Origin: Strigamia acuminata
Taxonomy: Eukaryota > Arthropoda > Chilopoda > Geophilomorpha > Linotaeniidae
NCBI GenBank assembly: GCA_949358305.1
Contig: OX442319.1
Location: 12,772,001 to 12,836,000 of the forward strand
Length of the DNA: 64,000 bases
Reading direction: 5' to 3'
Shown: positions 23,701-35,870 of the stretch, in pieces
How the letters are laid out: each line of letters opens with the position of its first letter
Numbering within the stretch: position 1 is the first letter of the stretch
Translations under genes and position numbers: made by a program
The notes under the pieces: model-generated
The model's input: only the letters and a program-made list of their open reading frames with translations
Databases searched by the model: none
What the model was told of the DNA's origin: nothing

Positions 23701-24655
23701 AAAATTTTGAAAAACCCATCAAACAAAACCGAACAAGAGCTAACTTTTTGGCATTAATCCTTCCACAAACACACTGCCGACTTAACCCATAATTCACACC
23801 GAACAAAACCTATTCTACCTCCCAAAACATCACTTTCTCCTACACCTCCTATTCCAACATCCACCTGACAAAAGATGAGCTCAACTCGCACACACACACC
23901 ACACTTTATAGATGAAAACAAACTTGCAATAAATCCTCCTTGATTTGCAACCACACTGAACAAATACGACACGTACAATTTGCTCTAAACCTTTATTACC
24001 AACCCAAACAACTAAAACAACACTCCCTGGCGCGTTAAAATGTCATCAACTACACCAACTAATTAGCATTTTCCCTGAAAATCAATAAATTTAAATCACA
24101 TCTAAAAATATTTTTTTCTCTCCGTAAAACACAAATAAATTGTGACGTCAAACGGCAAAAGCGAAACGCAAACTCGTCTCGAATTCCAGTCGCGTCGCCG
24201 TCCCGATGACGCGATCGGCCTTGACTCGGTTCGATCATTGCTTTAATTGCAAAGAAAAACCTGCGAACTTTTTGCAACCCAACGTGACTCCTCGTCACGG
24301 CGGGGTCAGCGATTTCAAAGGTTTTTTTTCTTCTTGTTTTTGGTTTTTTTGTTTTTGTTTGTTTCCACGATAGCGATGGATGGAGTAGCCACAAATTAGC
24401 GAGTTTGGGGAGAAAATTATTAACCGATTTCAAACCTAACGTGTCCTTGCTCTGAAAACATCTTTACCTCGACCCCACACGCGTCCATGGCGTCGTGCGC
24501 GCGCCTCCACCACCGGTTGCTGATAAATAACGAAAAACCCATCAAAAGAGAACCCGAATGACCCGTAAAAACAATACATTTTTTTTTAAAAAGTTTTAAA
24601 AAAGGTAAAATGGACGAAAGGAAAGTAAAAAAAACTATAAAAAGAAACAAAATAA
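23701..24655. other. Gene-less stretch
   Basis: Unique AT-rich DNA with a CpG-richer patch at 24.18-24.5 kb and CACCTG at about 23866. Nothing coding is recognised. Confidence 0.4.
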
Positions 24656-25250
24656 ATGTGGAAATCTCCAGAAAAATGTGCTGAAAACCCCAAAAAATGT
24701 CCTTAAAATTTTAAAAAACTACTGAAAATCCCAAAAAACTACAGAAAACCCTAGAAAACTACTGACAACCCTAGAAAACTACTGAAAACCCTAAAAAACT
24801 ACTGGAAATCCCAAAAAACTACTGAAATCCCAAAAAAGCTCCTGAAAATCCTAAATAAAACTACTGAAAAATCCCAAAAAAACTATAAAATCGACTAAAA
24901 AGTGCAAAAAAATACGAAAATCCAAAAAATACTACTGAATACCCAAAAAAACTACTAAAAACAACCCCAAAAAATTCTAAAAACCTCAAAAAACTATTGA
25001 AAACCAAAAAAAAACTTCATAAATCCTCAAAAAAAACCTCAGAAACCCCAAAAACTACTGAAAATTCTAAAAAACTACAGAAAAAAACCCAAAAAAACGA
25101 CTGAAAACCCCCGAAAAATGACTGAAAACCCCCAAAAAATTACTGAAAACCAAAATAAACTACAGAAAAAAACCTCAAAAAATACAGAAAAACCCAAAAA
25201 ACTTCTAAAAACCAAAAAAAAAAAACTCTAAACACTAAACCCCCCTTAAA
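24656..25250. repeat. Degenerate ACTACTGAAAACCCTAAAAA repeats
   Basis: Roughly 20-bp imperfect copies of CTACTGAAAACCC(T/C)AAAAAA follow one another and decay rightward into A/C-rich DNA. Confidence 0.8.
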
Positions 25251-26735
25251 TAAAACGAACCCCACAACACAACCAAAAAAAAACCAACCAAATCTCCCAC
25301 CCACCCACCAACCCCAACCCAAAAATTCAAAACCCCCGCCAAACCCATCGACCCACCTCCCCCCCACCCCACCCCACCACCAGCGAGTTCAAACACTTTT
25401 TAATCGATCATTGAGGGCGGTTGATCGTTGATCCTCAATGTGCATATGTGTATCTTAGATTACAAACGCCCTGCGTTGGCTGCACATCGTGGACCTGCAT
25501 ACAGATGAAGCACCTGTGTTGTACCTGCTCCTTGTTTTATGAGTTCCTTTTTTTATGGCCCTGCTCGGGGTGGCCAATCTCCTTGCATTTTTCTCTCTTT
25601 CTCTCTCTCCCATACGCATGTGCATATACTTGTACACAAACACATTCAACTTTGTCGTCTTTGCTCAGGGAGTTGACTGATGGACTCAAAGTCGTCAGGT
25701 CAACTCGAGTCTATTGCTCGTTTCGTGCACAGTCATCAAAGGGTTCATGTTTAACTAGGGTGTCAATTTCTACCCAGAAGGACCCCGGAGGTCCCTGGGG
25801 GGGTCTGCGTCGTGAAATTAGGGCCAGGGAGACGCGGGGGTCGGCAATTCGCACAAAAACGCACAAAAACACGGCCATTTCGAGCTCTATTTCTGGATTT
25901 CTCTCCCCACATGTCCAGCCTTGACCCCTGCGACCCAATCCGGGGTCAGGAGGAGGGTTTTTGGATTTTTAACTGTTTGTTTTCGGCTCTTGTGAAGACG
26001 ACACACCTGTTTACCTGAGCCTTTTGGCTGTACGACATGGCCGTTTCCATCGCGTTGCGTCACCCCCTCGCAGCGCATTCTTGGCGCTTTTTCTCTTTGT
26101 GTTTGTGCTCGGTTGGTGGCGCGCACTTGTTTTATTGGACGTGCATTAGAAATGCAGATGTGGAGTGTGACCTTTGGTCCATATGGTCGACAAGGTTTTT
26201 TTTTTGTTTTTTTTTCTGGCGCATGCGCGGTGGGAATGTGGAGTAAAAGTGGGACGAGTTTTGGTCGAATAATGTCGTGATTTGTGTCATCGTTAATTCG
26301 GTTGGTTTTAACGGCTGGTGATTGCGAGTTGTTTTTTTTTTTGTTTTTTTTTTTGGAGATGAGTGTGGGGGGAGGGGGGTGGTGAGGTGAGCGAAAGGTT
26401 GCCCGGATCTGGTGCATGGGAACGCTCGTGCGTTGAGGAATGTACGGCGCAGGTGAAGGGAATTTGACCCTTGTTTCGGAGCTCCCTGTTCATGATCAAC
26501 CAGGATCAGCGAGTGGTGTAGTTGTCAGGACTCAGGAGGATGTGTTGTTTGTGTGGGGAGGTGAAACGAATTGGGTTTTGTTTGGGTTTTTTTTTGGGGG
26601 GGGGTTTTTTTTGGTTTTGTTGGGGTTTTTGTTTGAGTGTGATTAAAAGTGAATTGGTGATGTGTTTGGTGGAGTAAAATGGATGTTGGGTGATAATGAT
26701 TGTGATAATAATTGATATTGGTTGATTTTTGTGGA
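25251..26735. other. Gene-less stretch with complex island (25.4-26.55 kb)
   Basis: An unusually long non-repetitive block for this window, with CACCTG at about 25511 and 26006, CAGGTG at about 26450 and a Pho/YY1-like GGCCATTT at about 25875. No conserved coding domain is seen. It may be regulatory. Confidence 0.4.
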
Positions 26736-27605
26736 ATGTGTGTAGAGTTTTGGAAGAATTTTTGTATGGAAGTGTTAATTTTTGGGGGATTTTTGCAAGT
26801 TTCGTGCAGTTTTTGCTTGGAAATGTCAGGTTTTGTGGAATTTTTGCATGGAAAATGTGTGATTTTGTGTGATTTTTACATGAAAATGTGTTCTTTTGTG
26901 CAATTTTTGTATGAAAATGTATAATTTTGTGCAATTTTTGCATGAAAGTATCGAGTTTTGGACGAAAATGTCAATTTTTGTGCAACTTTTGCATGAAAAT
27001 GAATAATTTTGTGTAATTTTTGCATGAAAACGAATAATTTTGTCCAATTTTTGCATGAGAATGAATAATTTTGTGCAATTTTTGCATGAGAATGAATAAT
27101 TTTGTGCAATTTTTGCATGTAAGTATCGAGTTTTGGAAGAAAATGTCAATTTTTGTGCAACTTTTGCATGAAAATGAATAATTTTGTTTAATTTTTGTAT
27201 GAAAATGAATAATTTTGTCCAATTTTTGCATGAGAATGAATAATTTTGTGCAATTTTTGCATGAGAATGAATAATTTTGTGCAATTTTTGCATGTAAGTA
27301 TCGAGTTTTGGAAAAAAATGTCAATTTTTGTGCAATTTTTGCTGGAAAATGAATAATTTTGTGTAATTTTTGCATGAAAACGAATAATTTTGTGCAATTT
27401 TTGCATGAAAGTATCAAGTTTTGCGCAATTTTTAGACGAAAATGTCAATTTTTGTACAATTTTTGCATGGAAAAAAAAAAATTTTGTGCAAATTTTGCAT
27501 AAAAATGTATAAATTTGCGCAACTTTTGCATGAAAATAAATAATTTTGTGCAACTTTTGCATGAAAACGAATAATTTCGTGCAATTTTTGCATGAAAATA
27601 TCAAG
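26736..27605. repeat. TTTTGTGCAATTTTTGCATGAAAATGAATAA array with 175-bp higher-order unit
   Basis: A basic unit of about 30 bp is repeated roughly 28 times. The variant TATCGAGTTTTGGA occurs at 26949, 27124 and 27299, spaced exactly 175 bp, so a multi-unit block was itself amplified. Confidence 0.9.
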
Positions 27606-28363
27606 TATTTAATGCCATTTTCTTCAACACAAAATTCTCACTCAAACTCCCACCAAACAACCACCGCACACAACAACAACAACTTAATTTCAATCGCAAA
27701 CATCGACTAATCGCATCGCGGAAAACACTAGCAGCTGCAACATCCCATTAGCAAACCAGATCAACGCTCGCAGCTGGTGTCGTCCGTTTTCCCCATTTCT
27801 TTCCACTCATTTTTTTTTTCCTACCAAACAAAAATCTCTTTTTTTTATCATTTGATAATTATACTTCTTCGAGATTTCCTTCCAGGTGATGCGAGTAAAC
27901 GCAGAATGCGCACGCTTCATCTGCTCCCAGATCGAAAAAAAGAAGAAAGGAGGAGGAGGAGGAAGGAAAAAAAGTTGAGTTTTTTCTCTCGTAGTTTATA
28001 GTTAAGTGTTTAGTATTCCAGAGTCGGTGTGCGGCACTTCGTGATGTTGCGCTTGAATTTCGCGCGTCCGGATGGGCTGTGTGTGTATGTGAGAACTGCG
28101 CAAGGGGGCTTTGGGATGCGAGTATTTTTCCCAGCCAATTAACGTGTCATGGGTCGAGGAGGGATGATGGAATTTGTGCTGATGCCGTTCCGAAGATTTC
28201 TCTGCGAGAATGAAACGAAAATGTGGTGCAATTGTGCGTGACAAATACGAACGAGTCATGTTTTTGTTGTTTTTTTGTTGTTGTTGTTTTTGTTGAGAAA
28301 ATACGAGAATCATATGGGAATGGAAGAAAATTTTGGGTTTTGGTTGAATAAGGCGAGTTTTGG
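27606..28363. other. Gene-less stretch
   Basis: Unique DNA, in part CpG-richer (28.02-28.25 kb), with CAGGTG at about 27884. No gene is recognised. Confidence 0.4.
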
Positions 28364-29085
28364 TTTCCGACGGGGAATTGGGATTTACTGGCGGCGCGAG
28401 GTCGGTCCATCGCCGCTTGGAACGACATCGATCGTCGGTGAAATCAAGAAGTTCAAAAATCGTTTTAATTTAATTTTTAAAAATCTAATAAAACGATGTA
28501 ATTTATCCAATTCTATTAAAATCGTTTCAAAAAGTTAAATAAATCTTACAAAAAGCATAAATTAGATTTTTTTTTAAAATCAAATTTTGTCTTTCGACGG
28601 GAAAGTTAAATTCACCGGCGGCGCAAGGTCGCTCCCTCGCCGCTTGTAAAAACACCAATCCTCGGTAAAAATAAAAAATGAAAAAATCGTCACTATTTAA
28701 TCAAATAAAAGGGCATAAACCATCCAATTCCATAAAAACCAAATAAGTCACATTAAAAGCATCAATTTTAATTCAATATCGAATTTTGTCTTTCGACGGG
28801 AAAGTTAAATTCACCGGCGGCGCAAGGTCGCTCCCTCGCCGCTTGTAAAAACACCAATCCTCGGTAAAAAAGAAAAATTAAAAAATCGTCACAATTTAAT
28901 CAAACACAACGGCATAAACCGTGAAAATCGTTTTAAATTATCAAATAAGTCACATTAAAAGCATCAATTTTAATTCAATATCAAATTTTGTCTTTCGACG
29001 GGAAAATTAAATTCACCGGCGGCGCAAGGTCGCTCCCTCGCCGCTTGTAAAAACACGAATCCTCGGTAAAAACAAAAACTTGAAA
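28364..29085. repeat. Four-copy array of about 200 bp with GC-rich cores
   Basis: The core TTTCGACGGGAAAGTTAAAT continues with TCACCGGCGGCGCAAGGTCG and CTCCCTCGCCGCTTGTAAAA. It occurs at 28592, 28791 and 28993, with a more diverged copy at 28364. AT-rich linkers separate the cores. The three right copies are nearly identical and the left one looks ancestral. Confidence 0.9.
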
Positions 29086-29799
29086 AAAAATCAACAAAAA
29101 CGACGTTCATCATAAAAAAGGTGATAAACAGATCACGTTATTCGTTCCGAGACCCCATTGTAAGCTTAATCTAATTTACAGGTAATGACTTTAATGACAT
29201 AGTGGAGGAATGTCGCTCTGCGCTCGATCCAATTCAGGTTGGAGTCATTAATTCGAGTTAGAAGTACAAAGCGGTGGATGCGTCGATTTGGCTGTGGCGT
29301 TCTGGCGTATGGCACCACCGGTCGTTTCGTTTTGTTTGTGTCGTTGGAGTCGTTTCATGTTGTTCTGTCCGTTCCGCGCGTTTATTTCCGACGTGTGTGG
29401 GCGTGGTGGGGGTGAAGGGAAGGCGGGCACGGCGAGGGAGACGCGTGCAAAGTGTAACGCGGGGGTCACTTAATGGTCGTTTGTGATGGCAAAAGAAGGA
29501 AGGGGGAGGAGGGGCGTGGGAATGACACCATTAAACGAAAAATGGCGTCCGTCTATCCCGAGGTGCAAATCATTGTCATTCAACTCTTTGACGTCATTTT
29601 TTCATTGTTTTCTTGTTTATTTTTATTTATTTTTTTTTTTTTTTATTTTTTTTTTTATTTTTTTATTTTTATTAATTTTTGGAGATTTAATTTGGTTGGT
29701 GTGATATTGTTGTGTTTGGGTTGTGTAAGGGTAGTGCAGGTGCGTTGATTTCAACACAAGTTGTGTTGAAATTGATGAAGATTTTTTTGTAATGTGAAA
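29086..29799. other. Gene-less island
   Basis: A complex block at 29.13-29.6 kb containing AAAATGGCG (Pho/YY1-like) at about 29548, then long T-rich runs and CAGGTG at about 29740. No exon is recognised. Confidence 0.4.
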
Positions 29800-30590
29800 A
29801 ATTGGAAGGAAAATTGGAAATTAGAAGAAGAAAGTGCAATTTAGAAGAAGGAATTTTAAAAGTTGAAAGGAAAAATAGAAAAGAAATTCAAAAATAAAAA
29901 AAAGAAATTCAAAAATGAAAAGAAAAATTCAAATCTTCAAAGAAAAATTCAAATCTTCAAAGAAAAATTCAAATCTTCAAAAAAAATTAAAAATTAAACA
30001 AAGAAATTCAAAAAACAAGCAAAAATTCAATAATTAAAAGAAAAATTAATTCATAAATTATAAACAAACTGATAAAGCCATTGTAAAATCAGAAAATCCA
30101 TTAAAATACTGGAAAAGCCACTGGAACATTAAAAAATCCATTGAAAAATTGAAAAATCCATTGAAAAATTGAAAAATCCATTGGAAAATTGAAAAATCCA
30201 TTTAAAAATTAAAAAATCTATTGTAAAATTGAAAAATGCATTGGAAAATTGAAAAATCCATTTAAAAATTGAAAAATCTATTGTAAAATTGAAAAATGCA
30301 TTGGAAAATTGAAAAATCCATTTAAAAATTGAAAAATCTATTGTAAAATTGAAAAATCCATTTAAAAATTGAAAAATCTATTGGAAAATTGAAAAATCCA
30401 TTGAAAAATAGAAAAATCCAATGGGAAATTGAAAAATCTAATAGGAAATTGAAAAATCTAATAGAAAATTAAAAAATCCATTAAAAAATCCATTAGAAAA
30501 CTGAAAAATCCATTAAAAAATTGAAAAATCTATTAAAAAATTGAAAAATCCATTAAAAAATTGAAAAATCCATTAAAAAAAATCCCACTT
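29800..30590. repeat. AAAAATCCATTGAAAAATTG array
   Basis: Units of about 20 bp repeat from about 30.09 to 30.58 kb, preceded by purine-rich AAAGAAAAATTCAAATCTTC copies at 29.9-30.0 kb. Confidence 0.9.
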
Positions 30591-31435
30591 CTATAAATCA
30601 CACATTTATACAAGAAACCCAAACAAACACCCAACATTTACACAACTTTTAAACCCCATAAACAAATCCAACTCATTTAAATAACATCAAAACCAAAAAA
30701 AAAAAAAAAAAAAATTCAAAAAGAAAAAAAAACAATTAAAAATTACATCACCCCACCAGGATATCCAAACAAAAATGCAAATTTACGACGGGGAAATCAA
30801 AACAAATCAAGGAACAAAAATAAAAAAATCAAACAAAGATGACGAAATCAATTTTCCAACAAAACCAACCCAAAAAACCCCAAAAAACAACATTTTTTCC
30901 TTCATTCATGAATGTTGTGAACCTGCGCGCCATTCACACATGCATTTCTCCCACTTCCATTGAGAAATTCAATTCCCTCCGACTTCTCAGGGTGTCAAAG
31001 GCGAAATAGTTGATTTGCCGGCCCATTGAACACATGGGAAAGTGTTTTTCATCCCTTTTTAAAAGTAAAACGGGCTAAATCACAGGACGGGGGAGGAAAT
31101 GCACATTGAGTCCGAGTTGCATGTGGCAAAAAGATGAATCAGTGTGCGCAAATTCCTCGGGTGATAACAATCAGGTGTCCTTGGTCGATAGGATCGAGTC
31201 ACCTGTAAAAGGAGTAAGAGATTTGCCATTATTTGCTCGATTAGCATACGGCGCATTCCTGTCTGATGTACTCGATGAACCGTGTCGCGGGGCATCGGCT
31301 TCCACGTGTCCTAATCACGTGGGCCACGGACAACTGACTCGGGCAGGTTTGCGACAATGTTTTCGTGTTTGTTGGACAGAACGGGAATGATGATCCAGGA
31401 TGTTCCGAGTTCAGATCTCGGCACGTGCCCCATTA
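30591..31435. other. Gene-less stretch with island (30.9-31.43 kb)
   Basis: A/C-rich DNA, then a complex block with CAGGTG at about 31171 and CACCTG at about 31201. No exon is recognised. Confidence 0.4.
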
Positions 31436-31765
31436 CAAAAAATGGAAAATAAACGAAACATGTACAAAAATGTACGCAAATAATATGAAAGTGTACAAAA
31501 ATGTACGAAAAATGTACGAAAATATATGAAAATGTACAAAAATATATAAAAATGTACAAAAATGTACGTAAATTATATGAAAAAGTACAAAAATGTACGT
31601 AAATTATATGAAAAAGTACAAAAAAAAGTACGAAAAATATACAAAAAAGTACGAAAAATGTACATAAATGTACAAAAAAAGTACGTAAATGTACAAAAAG
31701 GTACAAAAATGTACGAAAATGTACTAAATCTACGTAAATTATATGAAAATGTACAAAAAGGGTTT
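31436..31765. repeat. GTACAAAAATGTACGAAAA repeats
   Basis: Short imperfect units built on GTAC palindromes (TGTACAAAAA, TGTACGTAAATTATATGAAAA) are repeated many times. Confidence 0.88.
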
Positions 31766-32550
31766 GTAGAAGGGCCCCACACAACAAAAGGGCCCCCAAG
31801 TCCCCAAAAAAATATTTTTTTAAATTTCTAAAAAATAGATTATCTTTGGGCAAAAAAAACCAAAAGGCACCAAAAAAAAGTTAAGAGAAGGGCCCCACAG
31901 AGACTAATCACCATAAAACAAACAAGAAGGACCCCATGCAACAAAAGGGCCCCCAAGTCCCAAAAAAAATTACTTTTTAGAATTTTTAAAAAAATACTTC
32001 ATTTTTTGTGCAAAAAAAACCAAAGGGCCCCAAAAAGAGGTTAAGAGAAGGGCCCAACAGAGACGAATCACTATAAAACAAACAAGAAGAGCCCCATGCA
32101 ACAAAAGGGCCCCCAAGTCCCAAAAAAAATTACTTTTTAGAATTTTTAAAAAAATACTTCATTTTTTGTGCAAAAAAAACCAAAGGGCCCCAAAAAGAGG
32201 TTAAGAGAAGGGCCCAACAGAGACGAATCACTATAAAACAAACAAGAAGGGCTCCATGCAACAAAAGGGCCCCCAAGTCCCAAAAAAAATATATTTTTAA
32301 ATTTTTTTTTAAAAATACATCATTTTGGGCAAAAAAACCAAAGGGCACCAAAAAGAAGTCAAGGAAAGGGCCCCACAGAGACGAATCACCATTAAACAAA
32401 CAAGAAGGGCCCCATGCAACAAAAGGGCCCCCAAGTCCAAAAAAAAAATATTTTTTAAAAGTTTTAAAAAATAGATCATTTTTTGTGCAAAAAAAACCAA
32501 AAGGGCCTCAAAAAGAGGTTAAGAAAAGGGCCCCACAGAGACGAATCACC
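31766..32550. repeat. 160-bp tandem repeat with GGGCCCC blocks (locus 2)
   Basis: AACAAGAAGG-type starts occur at 31921, 32081, 32241 and 32399 (spacing 160, 160, 158). Each unit contains CCCCATGCAACAAAAGGGCC, a poly-A/T middle, and CAGAGACGAATCAC. It is clearly akin to the GGGGCCCC repeats at 21.2-21.9 kb. Confidence 0.92.
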
Positions 32551-33735
32551 ATAAAACAAACCGCATCACTCGAAAAAACACGAAAACGAAACGAAAACTC
32601 TCCGTTTCGTGCAAATCCTCGCGATACTTTCGCTTCCCCCGATGTGGAATAACGAGCCAACGTGCCCAGGTGTGAGTTCCAAGCAAATTAAACCCTTAAA
32701 CATTCCAAATACGAACACGAAGCGCGAATTTCAATGCAAATTCATCCATCTGCAGATTCGGCACCACTCACGAACTCCGACTCTTCCCCCCCCCCTTCCC
32801 CCCATAGACTTATTCAGTGGCAGAGTGCGCAGTGTCGGCCACCGAACTCCCACCCGAGTCGCGTGTGAAGGTTAATGAGGAGACAATGGGACGCGTAACG
32901 AGTGGCCCCACCTTTTTTATCTCTGAATTCGACCCCCGACCTCATCCGGTATTTGCAATCATCACTTAACCCTTTTTTTTTCGCGTTGGCGATGAGGATT
33001 TCGTGGCGGCCTGACGCGCTCGGTCGGCGAGATTTATCGCCGACTTTTCTCGGCGGTGGTTTGCTCCGGTCACGACCGACACGTTCGCGTTTGGCCGCGG
33101 GCCGGCGCTCGGAATAAATCTGCTTTGCAGAGCGTTATTTCCAATGTTTTGTGCCGAGTTTTTTTTTTTTTTTTTTTTTTTTAAGGGGAGAAAATATTTT
33201 TACTATCTCCTGCGGTTTTCCTTCTGCTTTTAACGCGCGGTCCGCTTTGCATAATGAAGAAGGTCGGAGGTGAAAGATCAGATCCCGGATATCGCCGTAA
33301 AAAGATGCGCGGCGCGAGCTTTTTTGGTTACGGCGAGGGATTGAAGTTGCTGCGCCATATTTCTCCGGGCCCAGCCTTGTTTCGTTTCTAACCTTTATTA
33401 GTCGCTCACTTATGTGAATATTTACATTTTTCTTTTTTTTTTTTTTTGGTTTTTTTTGGAATTTTAATTTTTTTTTTATTATTTATTTATTTTTTTGGTT
33501 TTTTTGAGTTTGGTTGATGTAGTCCAGTTCAGTTGAAGGTGAATTTGGAACGTTTGCGGAGGTGGTGTGTGGTTTATGGAGTTGTATGTGTGGTTTTTTG
33601 TTTTTATGAGGTTGTGAAAAAAGTGTCTGGACGGATTTTTTTTTTTTTTTTAAATTTTTTTTGGAGTGGTTTTTAGTGAAAAATAAAGTAAATTGTAAGG
33701 TGTTTTTTGGGTGATTTTGATGAAAAATGAAATAA
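32551..33735. other. Gene-less stretch with CpG-rich island (32.6-33.4 kb)
   Basis: A CpG-rich complex block with CAGGTG at about 32668 and several TTTATCGCCG/CGGCG motifs, followed by T-rich low-complexity DNA. No exon is supported. Confidence 0.4.
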
Positions 33736-34315
33736 AAGTTCAATTTTTTTGTATTTCCAAACCATTTTTCGTATTTTTTTCGTATTTCCAGACCATTTTT
33801 CGTATTTTTTTCGTATTTCCACACCATTTTTTCGTATTTCCAGATTAATTTTCGTATTTCTAGACTATTTTTCGTATTTTTTTCGTATTTTTGTCGTATT
33901 TCCAGACTTTTTTCATATTTTTTTCGTATTTCCAGCTTAATTTTCGTATTTCTAGACTATTTTTCGTATTTTTTTCGTATTTTTGTCGTATTTCCAGACC
34001 ATTTTTCATATTTTTTTCGTATTTCTAGACTATTTTTCGTATTTTCTTCGTATTTTCTTCGTATTTCCAGACCATTTTTCGTATTTTTTCGTATTTCCAG
34101 ACCATTTTTCGTATTTCAAGACCTTTTTTCGTATTTTTATCGTATTTCCAGACCATTTTTCGTATTTTTTTCGTATTTTTTTCGTATTTCCAGACCATTT
34201 TTCATATTTTTTTAGTATTTCCAGAATAATTTTCGTATTTCCAGACCATTTTTGGTATTTTTTCGTATTTCCAGACCATTCTTCGTATTTTTTTCGTACT
34301 TCCAGACCAACTTTG
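33736..34315. repeat. CGTATTTCCAGACCATTTTT array
   Basis: About 25 imperfect copies of TTTCGTATTTCCAGACCATT with TTTTTTCGTATTT inserts. It gives long false ORFs on both strands. Confidence 0.9.
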
Positions 34316-35189
34316 TTAAAAACCCAACCAAAACTCCACCTTTCTCGCATCCCCACACCACTTTCCACCCAAACCAACCAAAAACTCCATTTCCCAAACC
34401 CATTTCTAACCCCAATTTTCCGATTTCCAGCCTAATCCATATTCAATACATAATTTATCGTCACGAATTTCCAATTTGCATCACTCCAACCGCTCTCAAT
34501 CTCGTTTCCAACTTGACACAAACAATTTATGCATCTACATATACATTAATCACGGGTCAGATTCTGCAATTCATTCAGTTATTCATGTGTACATCATCCA
34601 GAGTCAATTTGTTTTTACAATTAAATTAATTGCCTGTTTCTTTTTTTTCCAAATGGAGTCCACACATTATAAATGTGTAGCGAATCTTTTCCGTCCTCAT
34701 CTGCATAACCTTGAATAAAAGCAATATCACACATGCACTCAACTTCCTCATGGCGATCAACCCTTGTTATAAACTCGTCTAAGTGCTGGCAAACTTGGGG
34801 ATGAAGTGTCTGTCCCCAGTTTCGAATCCTTGAACGTATAAAACAAGGATGTGCTCGACTAAATCAACTCGAGAAGCGAAAACTGGTTTTCTTTTCTCAT
34901 CTCACTCGGAGCACATTTTTGCAAGTTTTTCGTTAAATGTCTCAATGTCTCGGTGCGTGAAGAGCGAAGAGGATAAAATATTGTTGTAAACTGTATCGTA
35001 AAGTTGGGGATTTTTTTTTCCTGGTGCAATGCAGGTGGGCATGTTAAGGCGTTGTCTGCGACTTTTTATTTATGTGATACATTTTAAATGTCAGGTTTTG
35101 TTGTGGAGGGACAAATTTGTGTTTGGAAGCGGTTGTAATTCGAAAGGAAGCTTGAAATAAATAATATCAACCAAATAGAAGTAAACATT
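34316..35189. other. Gene-less stretch
   Basis: Mostly unique AT-rich DNA with CAGGTG at about 35030. Nothing coding is recognised. Confidence 0.45.
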
Positions 35190-35870
35190 TAAAAAAACGG
35201 CAAAAAAACATCCCAAAAAACACTAAAATGCATCAAAAAACACCAAAAACCCCCAAAAAACACCAAAATAAAAACCAAAAAAACACCAAAAATCACAAAA
35301 ATCACCCAAAAAAACCAAAGAACCATCTTAAAAAGCCCCAAAAAGCAAAAAATCACCAAAAAAAACACCAAAAAACACAAAAAACACCAAAAAGCACAAA
35401 AATCACCCAAAAAAACACCAAAAATCACAAAAATACCAAAAAACCATCTTAAAAAGCACCAAAAAGCACAAAAATCACCCAAAAAAACACAAAAAATCAC
35501 AAAAATCACCCAAAAAACACCAAAGAACCATCTTAAAAAGCACCAAAAAGCACAAAATCACCAAAAATAACACCAAATAACACCAAAAAACACCAAAAAG
35601 CACAAAAATCACCCAAAAAAACAAACATGATATAAGTAAAACTAAACCCCCCAAAAAAACACCACCGGAAAATTCAAAACACCCCAAAAAAAGGAAAAAA
35701 ATTAATTACACCAAAAGACTCAAAACACCAAAAATGGAACAAAAACATTCAAAACACCAAAAAATAGAACAGAAACATTCAAAACACCAAAAAATAGAAC
35801 AAAAACATTCAAAACACCAAAAAATAGAATAAAAACATTCAAAACACCAAACAAACCTAAAAACTAAAAC
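35190..35870. repeat. AAAACACCAAAAAGCACAAAAATCACCC array
   Basis: Nearly G-free A/C repeats, with AACCATCTTAAAAAGC recurring at about 35.32, 35.45 and 35.53 kb. A shorter array of AACATTCAAAACACCAAAAA follows at 35.73-35.85 kb. Confidence 0.88.

Noticed and set aside
15100-24500. tRNA genes
   Set aside because: Only isolated GGTTCGA-like words (about 15526, 24225) occur, without an A box or cloverleaf.
26826-27604. Long ORFs with KNCTKLFIFMQKLHK-type repeats (- strand)
   Set aside because: Direct translation of the 30-bp and 175-bp tandem array. No start context or neighbours suggest a gene.
33983-34435. 150-aa ORF with FVFPDHFSYFF repeats
   Set aside because: Translation of the CGTATTTCCAGACCATTTTT array, open by chance on both strands.
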